Positions 34,927 through 43,373 of a DNA stretch of 64,000 bases are shown here, piece after piece. The stretch lies in assembly GCA_037444575.1 (NCBI GenBank), contig JBBIME010000004.1, forward strand, positions 1 to 64,000. The letters are read 5' to 3'. The notes beneath the pieces were generated by a model. It saw nothing but the letters and a program-made list of their open reading frames with translations, did no database searches and was not told the origin of the DNA. Source of the DNA: Bacteriovorax sp037444575 (lineage in GTDB: Bacteria; Bdellovibrionota; Bacteriovoracia; Bacteriovoracales; Bacteriovoracaceae). Numbering within the stretch: the stretch's first letter is position 1; every line of letters starts with the position of its first letter. A program made the translations under genes and the position numbers.

Positions 34927-36243
34927 TTTTAAAACCTTCGCCTTCTCAATATTTCCCAGCATAGCTTTAAGAGTATTTGGACTAATTTCTAAAAGTTTAG
35001 ATGCTTTGGTTAGATTTTTTTCTGCTTTATTATAAACGTTTAGACAATAATCCATTTTGACTTGCTCAAGAGTTCTTAACTGATGATTTTCTAACATTGA
35101 AGTATCTGGCTTCTCTTCCTGTAGATCATAATCTGATTTGTCTACGACGATCTTTTTCCCTGCTGCTAAAATTCTCTTTTTAGTTAAATGAGATATTAGC
35201 TGTCTAATATTTCCAGGCCACGAACAATCTTCATAAAACTTAATCAAATCTTCTGAAAATACACAAAAGTTGTTATTTTCAAATTGAAGACATAGCTCTC
35301 GGATTTTTTCTGGTTTCTCTCTTAATGGAGAAAGATTCAAAACGATTCCTGAAGTAAGACGAAAATAAAAATCTTTCCTCATCTTCTTTTCATCAACTAA
35401 TTTTTTCATTTTCGTGCCGGAGGCAAAAATCAATCGCACTTGAGCTTGGGCAACTGTGCTTCCTCCGACAGGTCTTACTTCCTGATTGTCTAGAAAGAGA
35501 AGAAGTTTTGTTTGAAGTTCGACACTCAAAGAATCTATTTCATCTAGAAAAAGCGTTCCTTTATGGGCCTCGAGAATTGCTCCTTTTTTTTCAGTGATCG
35601 CTCCAGTAAAGGCGCCTTTTACGTGTCCAAAAAGTTCTGACTCAATTAGAGATGGAGAAAATGAAGACAAATTTAAATGAACAAATTTGCCTTGAACTTT
35701 ACTCTCATCGTGAATACTTCTCGCAAGTGTTGTCTTTCCAGTTCCCGTTTCTCCTTCAATCATAATATTAAGTGAACTTTTGACCAATTCATCTGAAAGA
35801 AGTGTATTGTCTTCGCTTAATTTTAGATGAGTTTTGGGTCTTAGAAATTGAATGCGATTAAAACCAATATCGACAATGTCTCCTCTTTCTATGAACGCCT
35901 CAAAAGTTTGTACTCCATTTAAACGAAATGGCATCCCCCCTAAACTTCGCAATAGGTAACGAGATTTTTCATCATAATTCCTAGTCCCTAAATGCTTAAT
36001 AAGAACTAATTCATAGTTGCATAATTCTTTTTCGAAAACTGGGAGATGAATTTCAGCAGATGTAAAATCAAAAGAGAACTGAGAAGAAGTCCTGATGTGA
36101 TACTTAAATCTTTTTAGACGAAACGTTCGCTTTCGATCCTGAAAAATATCCAGTGTAAATTCATCGTCTTCTCTCACTCCTTTTAAACCAATACTGTTTT
36201 CTAATGAATGACTGATTGAGCGATCCAGATTTCTTTCTCCCAC
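34891..36243 (-). CDS. Sigma-54 activator with FHA-like N-terminus
   Basis: 450 aa. The N-terminal ~135 residues resemble an FHA domain (YLLRSLGGMPFRLNG ... ERGDIVDIGFNRIQFL) instead of a response-regulator receiver. AAA+ domain: Walker A GETGTGKT (164-171), sigma-54-contacting GAFTGA (210-215), Walker B LFLDEID (231-237) and WPGNIRQL. A Fis-type helix-turn-helix is at the C-terminus (NLTKASKLLEISPNTLKAML). An FHA input would respond to a Ser/Thr-phosphorylated partner. Its 3' end overlaps the FliL-like gene by 36 bases, convergent. Confidence 0.88.
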   Translation of the reverse strand: MGERNLDRSISHSLENSIGLKGVREDDEFTLDIFQDRKRTFRLKRFKYHIRTSSQFSFDFTSAEIHLPVFEKELCNYELVLIKHLGTRNYDEKSRYLLRSLGGMPFRLNGVQTFEAFIERGDIVDIGFNRIQFLRPKTHLKLSEDNTLLSDELVKSSLNIMIEGETGTGKTTLARSIHDESKVQGKFVHLNLSSFSPSLIESELFGHVKGAFTGAITEKKGAILEAHKGTLFLDEIDSLSVELQTKLLLFLDNQEVRPVGGSTVAQAQVRLIFASGTKMKKLVDEKKMRKDFYFRLTSGIVLNLSPLREKPEKIRELCLQFENNNFCVFSEDLIKFYEDCSWPGNIRQLISHLTKKRILAAGKKIVVDKSDYDLQEEKPDTSMLENHQLRTLEQVKMDYCLNVYNKAEKNLTKASKLLEISPNTLKAMLGNIEKAKVLKLRHNEIVDINL

Positions 36244-36359
36244 AATTCCCCCCTATTACGTTTGTTTTTCATTCTTCAGGCCTGATGCCAAAGAGTTTGG
36301 GTGCAAATCAAGAGGAAATGGATTAAAATGAGTTTTATAATTAAACTTGGGTCTAGAAC

Positions 36360-37049
36360 ATGAGCTATCAAATTAAACCGCACTCTGCCAGTTTCAAAAT
36401 GGGAATTTCTGATCCCGCACAATTTGAAGAGTGGCTAGAAAATAATCCTGACATTATTGGCGTTGGTTTCGTTGGAAGATCAAATGTTGGCAAGTCGAGT
36501 ATCATCAATGCTCTCTTTGGATCTAAGACTGCTCGAGTTTCAAAAACGCCAGGGCGTACTCGAGAAATAAATATTTTCGAATTTGAACTAAGTCTAAATG
36601 GAAAAAAATCAGACCTACCCAAATTTTTTCTTATCGACCTTCCTGGTTATGGACACGCAGAAGTTTCAAAAGAAATGTCAAAAAACTGGGATCAATTGAT
36701 GGGAGCGTTCTTTTCGAATCTCTCTCCTGCGATGATGTTGGTAAACTTACAGGATGCCCGTCACCCTAATCAGGACTCAGACAAAGGTTTTCATCAATTT
36801 TTAAAAAATTATACTCGCAACGCGATTTTAATTTTTAATAAAATGGATAAATTAAAAACTCAAAAAGAGCGCGCAGAACTAGATAAACTAAAGCCATCTC
36901 TGTCTAAAGAGTACAAATGGATTCGCCAGATGTATTTTGCTTCAGCTGAAACTAAAAAAGGTCTTCCTCAAGTAGAGGAAGCAATCATTGCTCACCTTCT
37001 TGAAGAATTAGAAATTAGAAAAACAGATCGAGAAGAAATAGAGGATTAA
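36360..37049 (+). CDS. engB: Ribosome-biogenesis GTPase EngB/YsxC
   Basis: 229 aa. TrmE-Era-EngA-EngB type GTPase with G1 GRSNVGKSS, G2 region TPGRT, G3 DLPGYG, G4 NKMDK and G5 SAETKKG. It assists 50S subunit assembly. All motifs intact. The stop overlaps the convergent gene by 4 bases. Upstream gene is divergent, so it is transcribed alone. Confidence 0.95.
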   Translation: MSYQIKPHSASFKMGISDPAQFEEWLENNPDIIGVGFVGRSNVGKSSIINALFGSKTARVSKTPGRTREINIFEFELSLNGKKSDLPKFFLIDLPGYGHAEVSKEMSKNWDQLMGAFFSNLSPAMMLVNLQDARHPNQDSDKGFHQFLKNYTRNAILIFNKMDKLKTQKERAELDKLKPSLSKEYKWIRQMYFASAETKKGLPQVEEAIIAHLLEELEIRKTDREEIED

Positions 37050-37408
37050 TCCTTCTTTGAATCTTCAATTTTTGAATCAGACAATTGATGAGAGATATCC
37101 TGCGGGCATTTAGGGCCCGCAGAAAATTTAATTTTATAAACTTGGCGTTCGATCTCTTCCAAATCTTTTTTGCAAGCTCGCACAGTGTGAAGAAGTGCTC
37201 TCACTTTAGCAGAGTCCCAATTCACCTCTCCTGACTCCATTCCTTTTTCAAGAAGACGACCTAATTCTTCGTAGGTGTCTTTTAGATGTGCATTAGTTCT
37301 TGAAGCGGTAAGCATTTTTTTGCCGATGATTCCGGTTTTAATGACTTCGCTATGCACGTTAAAAAATAGACGGTTTAACTTTGCTTTCCAGTTTGAATTA
37401 TTTTTCAT
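37046..37408 (-). CDS. Small cytoplasmic protein of unknown function
   Basis: 120 aa from the ATG at 37408; AGGAGG stands 13 bases upstream, rather far, and the frame stays open to 37495, so the start is uncertain. Basic, helical N-terminal half (NWKAKLNRLFFNVHSEVIK), then EELGRLLEKGMESGEV and a RACKKDLEEIERQVY helix. No signal peptide or known motif. Confidence 0.55.
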   Translation of the reverse strand: MKNNSNWKAKLNRLFFNVHSEVIKTGIIGKKMLTASRTNAHLKDTYEELGRLLEKGMESGEVNWDSAKVRALLHTVRACKKDLEEIERQVYKIKFSAGPKCPQDISHQLSDSKIEDSKKD

Positions 37409-37512
37409 CGGACCAGTATAACCTCCTACTGTCAATCTTGTGAAGATTGAATATTTTGATAGCATTGTAGAAGGCCGGTCAATTAACGAATACAAAAGAG
37501 AATTAGTTGGGT

Positions 37513-38316
37513 ATGTACAGTAACTTTGAAAACATTGAACAAGAACTACACAAGCGCTATGGAGAGAGCCAAGATCCTTGGGGGCTTGAAATTAAGAGAG
37601 CTGTTGCGGATCTAAAAGTTATTTGGCCATTTTACAAATATTATTTTGATGTCCAAGTTCATGGCAAAGAGTACGTGAAAAATAAACCTTATATGGTTAT
37701 TTCAAATCATACAGGTCAAATTCCTATTGATGGAATGCTCATCTGCACAGCATTTGCAACTGAGCTTGAACCTCATCGAATTTTGCGTCCACTTGTAGAG
37801 CGTTTTCTAACTTCACTTCCATTTCTTGGAAGATGGTCTAGTGAAGGCGGTGCTGTTTTAGGAGACAGGCTCAATTGCCTCAATCTTTTAAAGAGAGGTG
37901 AATCCGTTCTCATTTTTCCTGAAGGTGTTAAAGGGATCGCAAAAAATACAAAAGATTATTACAAACTTCAACGCTTTACTCGCGGATTTCTTAGAATGGC
38001 AATTGCGAGCGGTGCTGAAATTCTTCCAATTGCAGTTGTCGGGGCCGAAGAATTTTTTCCCTATGTCGTTCATTTAAAAAGAATTGCCAGATTATTAAAA
38101 ATTCCCGCTCTACCACTATCCGCCAATCTTTTTCCTCTACCATCTCCCATTGATATTTATATTGGCGAACCATACTCTCTGCCAAAAGAATTAAGCCCTG
38201 AAGCTTTAGATGAAGAACTTGAGCCCCACCTCATTCACATCGAGAAAAAAATTCAAGAGCTGACAGAGCAGGGACTAAAAAATCGAAGAACAATATTGCA
38301 GAGACTTAAATCATGA
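37513..38316 (+). CDS. Lysophospholipid acyltransferase-family protein
   Basis: 267 aa. PlsC-like acyltransferase: block 1 VISNHTGQIPIDGM (the usual NHxSxxD is altered to a longer His-to-Asp spacing), block 3 VLIFPEGVKG, and block 4 ILPIAVVGAEEFFP. The predicted reaction is acyl transfer to a lysophospholipid or similar acceptor at the inner membrane. ATG 37513 is preferred over TTG 37507. Its TGA overlaps the ATG of the epimerase-like gene (ATGA), so the two are coupled. Confidence 0.8.
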   Translation: MYSNFENIEQELHKRYGESQDPWGLEIKRAVADLKVIWPFYKYYFDVQVHGKEYVKNKPYMVISNHTGQIPIDGMLICTAFATELEPHRILRPLVERFLTSLPFLGRWSSEGGAVLGDRLNCLNLLKRGESVLIFPEGVKGIAKNTKDYYKLQRFTRGFLRMAIASGAEILPIAVVGAEEFFPYVVHLKRIARLLKIPALPLSANLFPLPSPIDIYIGEPYSLPKELSPEALDEELEPHLIHIEKKIQELTEQGLKNRRTILQRLKS

Positions 38317-39275
38317 ATGATGAAAATATAAATATAAAATCGGTTTTAATCATCGGGATTCAAGGTGCTCTCGCTAAAATTACCGCTGAACTTTTAATCA
38401 AAAGACATCCTGAAATTAAAATCCATGGAGTGGATTCAAGAATAATAGAAGATGTTCCCAATCGATCACAACTGACTTATCAGCAGTTAAAATACACGCG
38501 GACTAATTTTGAAAAAATTTTTCGCGAACATCAGTTTGATACAATTTTACATCTCGGTCGCCTAGGGCACTCTCCGGCTTCGGGAAATATTAATAAACGA
38601 ATTGATATCAATTTAGTAGGAACAAATACTATTTTAGAATTAGCTCATAAGTTTCATTCTAAAAAAGTTGTTATCCTTTCTACTCACCACGTTTACGGCG
38701 CTCTTTCAGATAATTCAATGTTCTTAAGAGAAGACGCTCCTCTTCGAGGAAGTTTCAAATACGCTGAACTTCGCGATGTAGTCGAGATGGATCAGATGTG
38801 CACTAACTGGATGTGGAAGAATCAAAATCATATCGACACAGTTGTGCTACGGCCTTGCAACATCATTGGCCCTCAAATTAAAAATGCCATCACTCAATAC
38901 TTAAAAACGCCTTATGCTCCTCTGCCAATTGACTACAATCCAATGTTTCAATTTGTGCATGAATTTGATATGGCCACTATTATTGTGAGATCGGCAGAAT
39001 CATTGAAAACTGGAATTTACAACGTCGCCGGTGATGACGTCATTAGCCTTCATGAAGCGGCCAGTATCGTAGGAGTACGAAAAACCAAGGTTCCCATTAT
39101 TGCTCTTGAGCAATTGGCAAAATTCGTGACTCCACTTTGGAAATTCCCTCTTTACTTGATGGATTACTTAAAATTTCCTTCGACTCTCGATAATTCAGAG
39201 ATAAAGAAAAATCTTGGAGATGATATCTTCCGTTTTAGCGCAAAAGAGGCCCTAGAACTTCTGAAATTGCATTGA
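38313..39275 (+). CDS. NAD-dependent epimerase/dehydratase-like protein
   Basis: 320 aa extended SDR. The Rossmann start is GIQGALAKITAELL, with LHLGRLGH and VVILSTHHVYG strands. The catalytic Tyr-x-x-x-Lys appears as YAELR, with Arg for Lys, and the usual Ser is Thr, so normal SDR chemistry is doubtful. In operon with the acyltransferase, which suggests a joint role in lipid or envelope metabolism; substrate unknown. The tRNA-Leu promoter overlaps its stop codon. Confidence 0.8.
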   Translation: MNDENINIKSVLIIGIQGALAKITAELLIKRHPEIKIHGVDSRIIEDVPNRSQLTYQQLKYTRTNFEKIFREHQFDTILHLGRLGHSPASGNINKRIDINLVGTNTILELAHKFHSKKVVILSTHHVYGALSDNSMFLREDAPLRGSFKYAELRDVVEMDQMCTNWMWKNQNHIDTVVLRPCNIIGPQIKNAITQYLKTPYAPLPIDYNPMFQFVHEFDMATIIVRSAESLKTGIYNVAGDDVISLHEAASIVGVRKTKVPIIALEQLAKFVTPLWKFPLYLMDYLKFPSTLDNSEIKKNLGDDIFRFSAKEALELLKLH

Positions 39276-39301
39276 CGAAAGCCCCCTGAATCTCTTAGTA
39301 T
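39272..39301 (+). promoter_or_regulatory. Sigma-70-type promoter of tRNA-Leu
   Basis: TTGACG (39272-39277) and TAGTAT (39296-39301) separated by 18 bases, ending 14 bases before the tRNA; the -35 includes the stop codon of the upstream gene. Confidence 0.6.
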
Positions 39302-39315
39302 AGACTTCTTCATGT

Positions 39316-39401
39316 GCCTTGGTGGTGGAATGGTAGACGCAGCGGATTCAAAATCCGCCGTCCGCAAGGATGTGCGAGTTCGAGTCTCGCCCGAGGCACC
39401 A
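39316..39401 (+). tRNA. tRNA-Leu(CAA)
   Basis: 86 nt with encoded CCA and a long variable arm typical of class II. Acceptor GCCTTGG pairs with CCGAGGC, discriminator A. Anticodon stem GCGGA/TCCGC encloses TTCAAAA, giving CAA. It marks the left border of an accessory stretch. Confidence 0.96.
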
Positions 39402-39493
39402 AATTCAAATCTGAAAAATTCTACAATCTCATAATCAAAATTATTCCATTACTTTCGTTGATCCTTATAAATTTTTATTTAAAGGAGATTTTT

Positions 39494-40021
39494 ATGACAA
39501 AAATAGAACAAGAGTTAATGGCCATTGAAACGATGATTTATATTATCCGTGATCAGCGAGTAATGCTTGATAGCGACTTGGCTAAATTATACGGAGTAGA
39601 AACTAAAAACCTCAATAAAGCTGTCTCAAGAAATTTAAAGCGTTTCCCACCTGATTTCATGTTTCAACTTACTGAAATTGAAGAGGAAAACTTGAGGTTC
39701 CAATTTGGAACCTCAAGTTCTAACTATGGTGGACGTCGTTATCTTCCCTATGTTTTTACGGAAAATGGCGTAGCTATGCTCTCAAGTGTTTTAGGTAGTG
39801 ATCGTGCAATTGAAATAAATATCTCGATCATGAGAATTTTTACAAAACTTAGAAGCTTTCACGCACTTGAAAGTAATTTAGCAATGGATCTCAAAGACCT
39901 TAAAGAAAGTGTTAATGGTCTATTCAAAGTTATTTTTACAAGGTTAGACGCAATTGAAGAAGACCTGACTCCCAAGTTGCCTGCACATCGGAAAAAAATT
40001 GGGATAAAATCAGATTCATAA
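39494..40021 (+). CDS. ORF6N domain protein
   Basis: 175 aa from the ATG at 39494 (AAAGGAG 8 bases upstream). The N-terminal ~100 residues are the ORF6N DNA-binding domain: TMIYIIRDQRVMLDSDLAKL, YGVETKNLNKAVSRN and RFPPDFMFQLT, then YVFTENGVAMLSSVL. The domain is named from phage antirepressors and is also common in chromosomal phage-derived genes. The C-terminal part is a helical tail. It lies 92 bases after a tRNA, a usual site for integrated elements, although no integrase is present. Confidence 0.9.
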   Translation: MTKIEQELMAIETMIYIIRDQRVMLDSDLAKLYGVETKNLNKAVSRNLKRFPPDFMFQLTEIEEENLRFQFGTSSSNYGGRRYLPYVFTENGVAMLSSVLGSDRAIEINISIMRIFTKLRSFHALESNLAMDLKDLKESVNGLFKVIFTRLDAIEEDLTPKLPAHRKKIGIKSDS

Positions 40022-40169
40022 TTTTGAAGTCACAGTTCGATATTCATCAACTTCGAGCACCAAATAATTTTCTTCTTTATTTCAATTACAAAATCTAATT
40101 ATTAAAAATTGGCTCTAGCTTTGCTAACAAATTATTATTGAGCTCTAATTTTAATCATGGAGATTATCT

Positions 40170-40646
40170 ATGAACGAAATTGTTACCTGCATGTGGTTTG
40201 ATCATGGTGAAGCAAGTAAAGCAGCGGCATTTTACGCGGCGACTTTTCCTAATAGTCATGTAGGAAAAGTTAATACTGCACCAAGTGACTTTCCAGGTGG
40301 TGTTGAAGGAAGTGAATTGACCGTTGAGTTTACGATCCTTGGACAAAAATTTGTTGGCCTTAATGGCGGACCGATCTTTAAACCTAACGAATCAGTGAGC
40401 TTCACTATCGTCACAAACAATCAGGAAGAAACAGACCACTACTGGAATAGTATTCTTGAAAATGGAGGCTCGCCAAGTGCATGTGGCTGGTGCAAAGATC
40501 GTTGGGGATTCTCTTGGCAAATTACTCCAAAAATCCTTCTTGATCTTACGACGAGCAATGATCGAGACCTCGCTAAACGTGCTTTTGAAGTAATGCTGAC
40601 GATGTCAAAGATTGAGATTGCTCCGCTTGAAGCTTTAATAAAATAG
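40170..40646 (+). CDS. VOC-family protein (PhnB-like)
   Basis: 158 aa. 3-demethylubiquinone-9 methyltransferase-like VOC fold (PF06983 type): MWFDHGEASKAAAFYAATFP at the start, FTILGQKFVGLNGGP, and GWCKDRWGFSWQITP near the end. Members are glyoxalase-fold proteins, mostly without a proven activity; the methyltransferase name is historical. Single gene followed by a strong terminator. Confidence 0.88.
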   Translation: MNEIVTCMWFDHGEASKAAAFYAATFPNSHVGKVNTAPSDFPGGVEGSELTVEFTILGQKFVGLNGGPIFKPNESVSFTIVTNNQEETDHYWNSILENGGSPSACGWCKDRWGFSWQITPKILLDLTTSNDRDLAKRAFEVMLTMSKIEIAPLEALIK

Positions 40647-40660
40647 ATATGCATGATTTA

Positions 40661-40685
40661 GGGGAGGATAATTCCTCCCCTTTTC
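40661..40685 (+). terminator. Intrinsic terminator after the VOC gene
   Basis: 8-bp perfect stem GGGGAGGA / TCCTCCCC, loop TAAT, then TTTT. Confidence 0.9.
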
Positions 40686-40927
40686 AATTTCCGAATCTGA
40701 TCAGCGACACCAATCTATTTCCTCACTTTCAAAAAATTTAAATAAAACAGTTTGATCAGTTTTAATATTCATCAAATTAAGAAATAAAAATGAAATCTAC
40801 TAAATGCTATTTTCTATATCTCTTTTATGTATTTTTTTTATGCTTTTAAAAAGTTTTAAATTACTCCATGTTTGTAACTAGAAAAGCTCTAGCTGCAAAG
40901 AATATCAATTATTCGAGAGGAGCTTAC

Positions 40928-42442
40928 ATGAAATTTTTTAAATACAAGTTCATACTCCCCGCAGTACTCATGGCGCTGTCGACGACGGCAACCTATAGTT
41001 CCACAAAAGTGGCGAGAGACAACAATGCATTTCCGTTGTCACTCAGTAAGAAAGTCCAGAGCTTCCAATCCAACTTGGAAGATCAGGGATTTGAAGTTCT
41101 CCGGGGAAACTGGAATCTTTTTACGATCGACGATTGCAAGTACTCCGTCGCTACATTTGGCAACTGCTTTGGGAACAACCCTGCGGCTCCTTATATTATT
41201 CCGACAGTTCCATTGTGGCCGGACGAGTTCGTGGATCATTATATGAAGGACAGTATCGGACCGACACAAGGTGATACGTGGTGGACGCATCGATTAGACG
41301 AAAGAGAAGCAATCGTCGTGATGGGAACCCTTCCTCCGGCCGGAGGATATTTCGGGATCCAAACCTTCGCGTTCACACGTCAAGGGACGATAAACAAAAA
41401 CGATGAGATCTACAAAGCACTGACAGATGAATTCATGAAGAACATTCTCTTTTCGCTTGCACCGAACCCGTCGCGCGTAATGGTGTTCTCGAGCCTTGGA
41501 GATGGCGACAACAACGTTACTATTCAACGCCAGTCCGGATCAATCTGGGAGCAGCAACGCTACTTCATTATCACTCCAGATGCGGCGATGGAGCGGAAAA
41601 TTTCTGAGGCGCTTCTTAAGGCCGGCGTTTACGATAGCAAACAAATTTTCACTGAACCGATCTCGAAAGATTTAGTTCGACTGGGGCTCGGCTCATCAGC
41701 GGATGATTTTATAACACTCATTCGCTACTCGATGCCATTTGACGAGGTCTTGGGCGAGCGATGGCGCAGAAGTCTCCCTCTAGCTATATTTCGAGTCAGA
41801 GAGAAAATCCCCTCGCATACTGCCGAGCCTTACCCAGCTCCAATCCGCGAACCGAGAACCGCCCGTTCCGAGTTGGCACTCCAAGGTGATTTCAATAATC
41901 TCGTCAAAACCGTTAAACAGCAATGGGGACAGGGAGAGGTTTCTGATTATAAATTTCAAAGCCTATTACAATGGGTTGATCTCTTAGGTGAGCATTGCCT
42001 AAAACGCCCAATGAATTGTCTTGGAGACAATTCAGATGCTGATTATCAGGTGAGCGCGACAGTAAGCCTCGAAGAGGGCAACGTGATCGCTGCGGTGGGG
42101 GTTCTTGGAACAGCTACACGCAACGCTAATTATGTCAGCCTCTCCGTCAACTGGCTTCCACCTCTTGTGGGCGTCATCAACCGTTCAAATGATGATCTTG
42201 CTGGGAGTGCAGATAGCTTTTCGGCAACTGTCGCTAACACTGACAAGTTCTATGTGCAATATTTTGCACGCAACTGCACAGGCATTCCAAATTGCACTGC
42301 TGTAAGTGAAGCAGCTGTTCCTAAAGGCGACTTTATCAAAATCGTTCAGCGAAACTACGTTGTACCAGGAACAACCCGGGGAGCGGATCCCGCGCAATTG
42401 GTAAATCCGGCCATCATTGTCCTCAAACCCAAGAGCAGATAA
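40928..42442 (+). CDS. Large secreted protein of unknown family, GC-rich
   Basis: 504 aa from the ATG at 40928, supported by GAGGAG 7 bases upstream and a signal peptide (KFILPAVLMALSTTATYSS); the frame is open from 40868. The mature protein is globular, with a YFGIQTFAFTRQG segment, a Cys pair in CKYSVATFGNCFG and more in the second half (EHCLKRPMNC, CTGIPNC). No catalytic motif or family recognised. Codons use clearly more G and C than neighbouring genes, which suggests recent transfer. It sits between an ORF6N/VOC pair and truA, ending at its own terminator. Confidence 0.78.
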   Translation: MKFFKYKFILPAVLMALSTTATYSSTKVARDNNAFPLSLSKKVQSFQSNLEDQGFEVLRGNWNLFTIDDCKYSVATFGNCFGNNPAAPYIIPTVPLWPDEFVDHYMKDSIGPTQGDTWWTHRLDEREAIVVMGTLPPAGGYFGIQTFAFTRQGTINKNDEIYKALTDEFMKNILFSLAPNPSRVMVFSSLGDGDNNVTIQRQSGSIWEQQRYFIITPDAAMERKISEALLKAGVYDSKQIFTEPISKDLVRLGLGSSADDFITLIRYSMPFDEVLGERWRRSLPLAIFRVREKIPSHTAEPYPAPIREPRTARSELALQGDFNNLVKTVKQQWGQGEVSDYKFQSLLQWVDLLGEHCLKRPMNCLGDNSDADYQVSATVSLEEGNVIAAVGVLGTATRNANYVSLSVNWLPPLVGVINRSNDDLAGSADSFSATVANTDKFYVQYFARNCTGIPNCTAVSEAAVPKGDFIKIVQRNYVVPGTTRGADPAQLVNPAIIVLKPKSR

Positions 42443-42473
42443 AAGCAGATAATTAAGAATTAAATATTTATTG

Positions 42474-42497
42474 GGCCCAACGTAAGTTGGGTCTTTT
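42474..42497 (+). terminator. Intrinsic terminator after the GC-rich gene
   Basis: Stem CCCAAC / GTTGGG extended by one G-T and one G-C pair, loop GTAA, then TTTT. Confidence 0.75.
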
Positions 42498-42551
42498 GCG
42501 TTTTTGTATTGAAAAAGACAACAATTCTTCATACATTTTTCTTAACTCAAT

Positions 42552-43373
42552 ATGTATTACTACAAAACGACAATTCAATACGAAGGTACAAACTACGCTG
42601 GTTTTCAGTGGCAAAACGGTCTTCAAACAATTCAAAGCGAATTTAATTCGGCCATTTCCAAATTGATTGATGGTAAGGTTACAACCATGGCCGCTTCAAG
42701 AACAGATACCGGAGTTCATGCTTTCGAGCAAGTTGTGAAAATCAGCTCTTTAAATCCGATCGATTGTTCTTCATTCGTAGAAGCATTTAATATTGAACTT
42801 CCAAGAGAAATTAGATGCATTGATATTGGCCCCTGCGAAGGACTTTTTAGGCCAGCGGCCGAAACAGCATCAAAAGAGTATCGCTATTTTTTCACCAACA
42901 AGACACAGGTTCCAAATATTGATCGCCAGTTTATAGCAAATATTTCAAATCCTCTAAATCTTGATGCGATGATGATTTGCACTCGAGCTTTAGTAGGAAC
43001 TCATGATTTCTGCAATTTTTATTCGAGTGGAAGCAACGTAAAGAGTACTGTCAGAAATATTTCATTTTGTGAGTTGTCTGTGATTAATCCGAACGAGATC
43101 TTTAATGAAGTAGAATTATTTCAGATTCCAAAAGATCTTGATAGTTGTTACGAGCTTAGGATCGTTGCAAATGGATTTTTAAAACAGATGATAAGACATA
43201 TAGTGAGTGCACTTTGGATGGTGGGGAGTGGAAAAATATCAACTGATGACTTCATGACTTTATTAGATGGTCCAAAGAGTGAAAAGCAAAGATGGAAGGT
43301 TGCAGAACCAAACGGACTTTTTCTCTATCGAATAAATTACCCTAATGAAAAAATAAATATCCAACAAAAATAG
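42552..43373 (+). CDS. truA: tRNA pseudouridine(38-40) synthase TruA
   Basis: 273 aa. Catalytic Asp52 in RTDTGVHAFEQ, the opening YYYKTTIQYEGTNYAGFQWQ and the FLKQMIRHIVS segment are TruA hallmarks. It isomerises uridines 38-40 in the anticodon stem. No strong ribosome site before the ATG. The last 32 bases overlap the convergent membrane protein gene. Confidence 0.95.
   Translation: MYYYKTTIQYEGTNYAGFQWQNGLQTIQSEFNSAISKLIDGKVTTMAASRTDTGVHAFEQVVKISSLNPIDCSSFVEAFNIELPREIRCIDIGPCEGLFRPAAETASKEYRYFFTNKTQVPNIDRQFIANISNPLNLDAMMICTRALVGTHDFCNFYSSGSNVKSTVRNISFCELSVINPNEIFNEVELFQIPKDLDSCYELRIVANGFLKQMIRHIVSALWMVGSGKISTDDFMTLLDGPKSEKQRWKVAEPNGLFLYRINYPNEKINIQQK

Noticed and set aside
39314..39493. 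Upstream extension of the ORF6N frame
   Set aside because: It runs through tRNA-Leu; the ATG at 39494 has a strong ribosome site and begins the domain.
39376..42552. Search for a repeat of the tRNA-Leu 3' end as an attachment site
   Set aside because: No copy of the GTTCGAGTCTCGCCC segment was found downstream to truA, and no integrase gene is present, so no integrated element is claimed.
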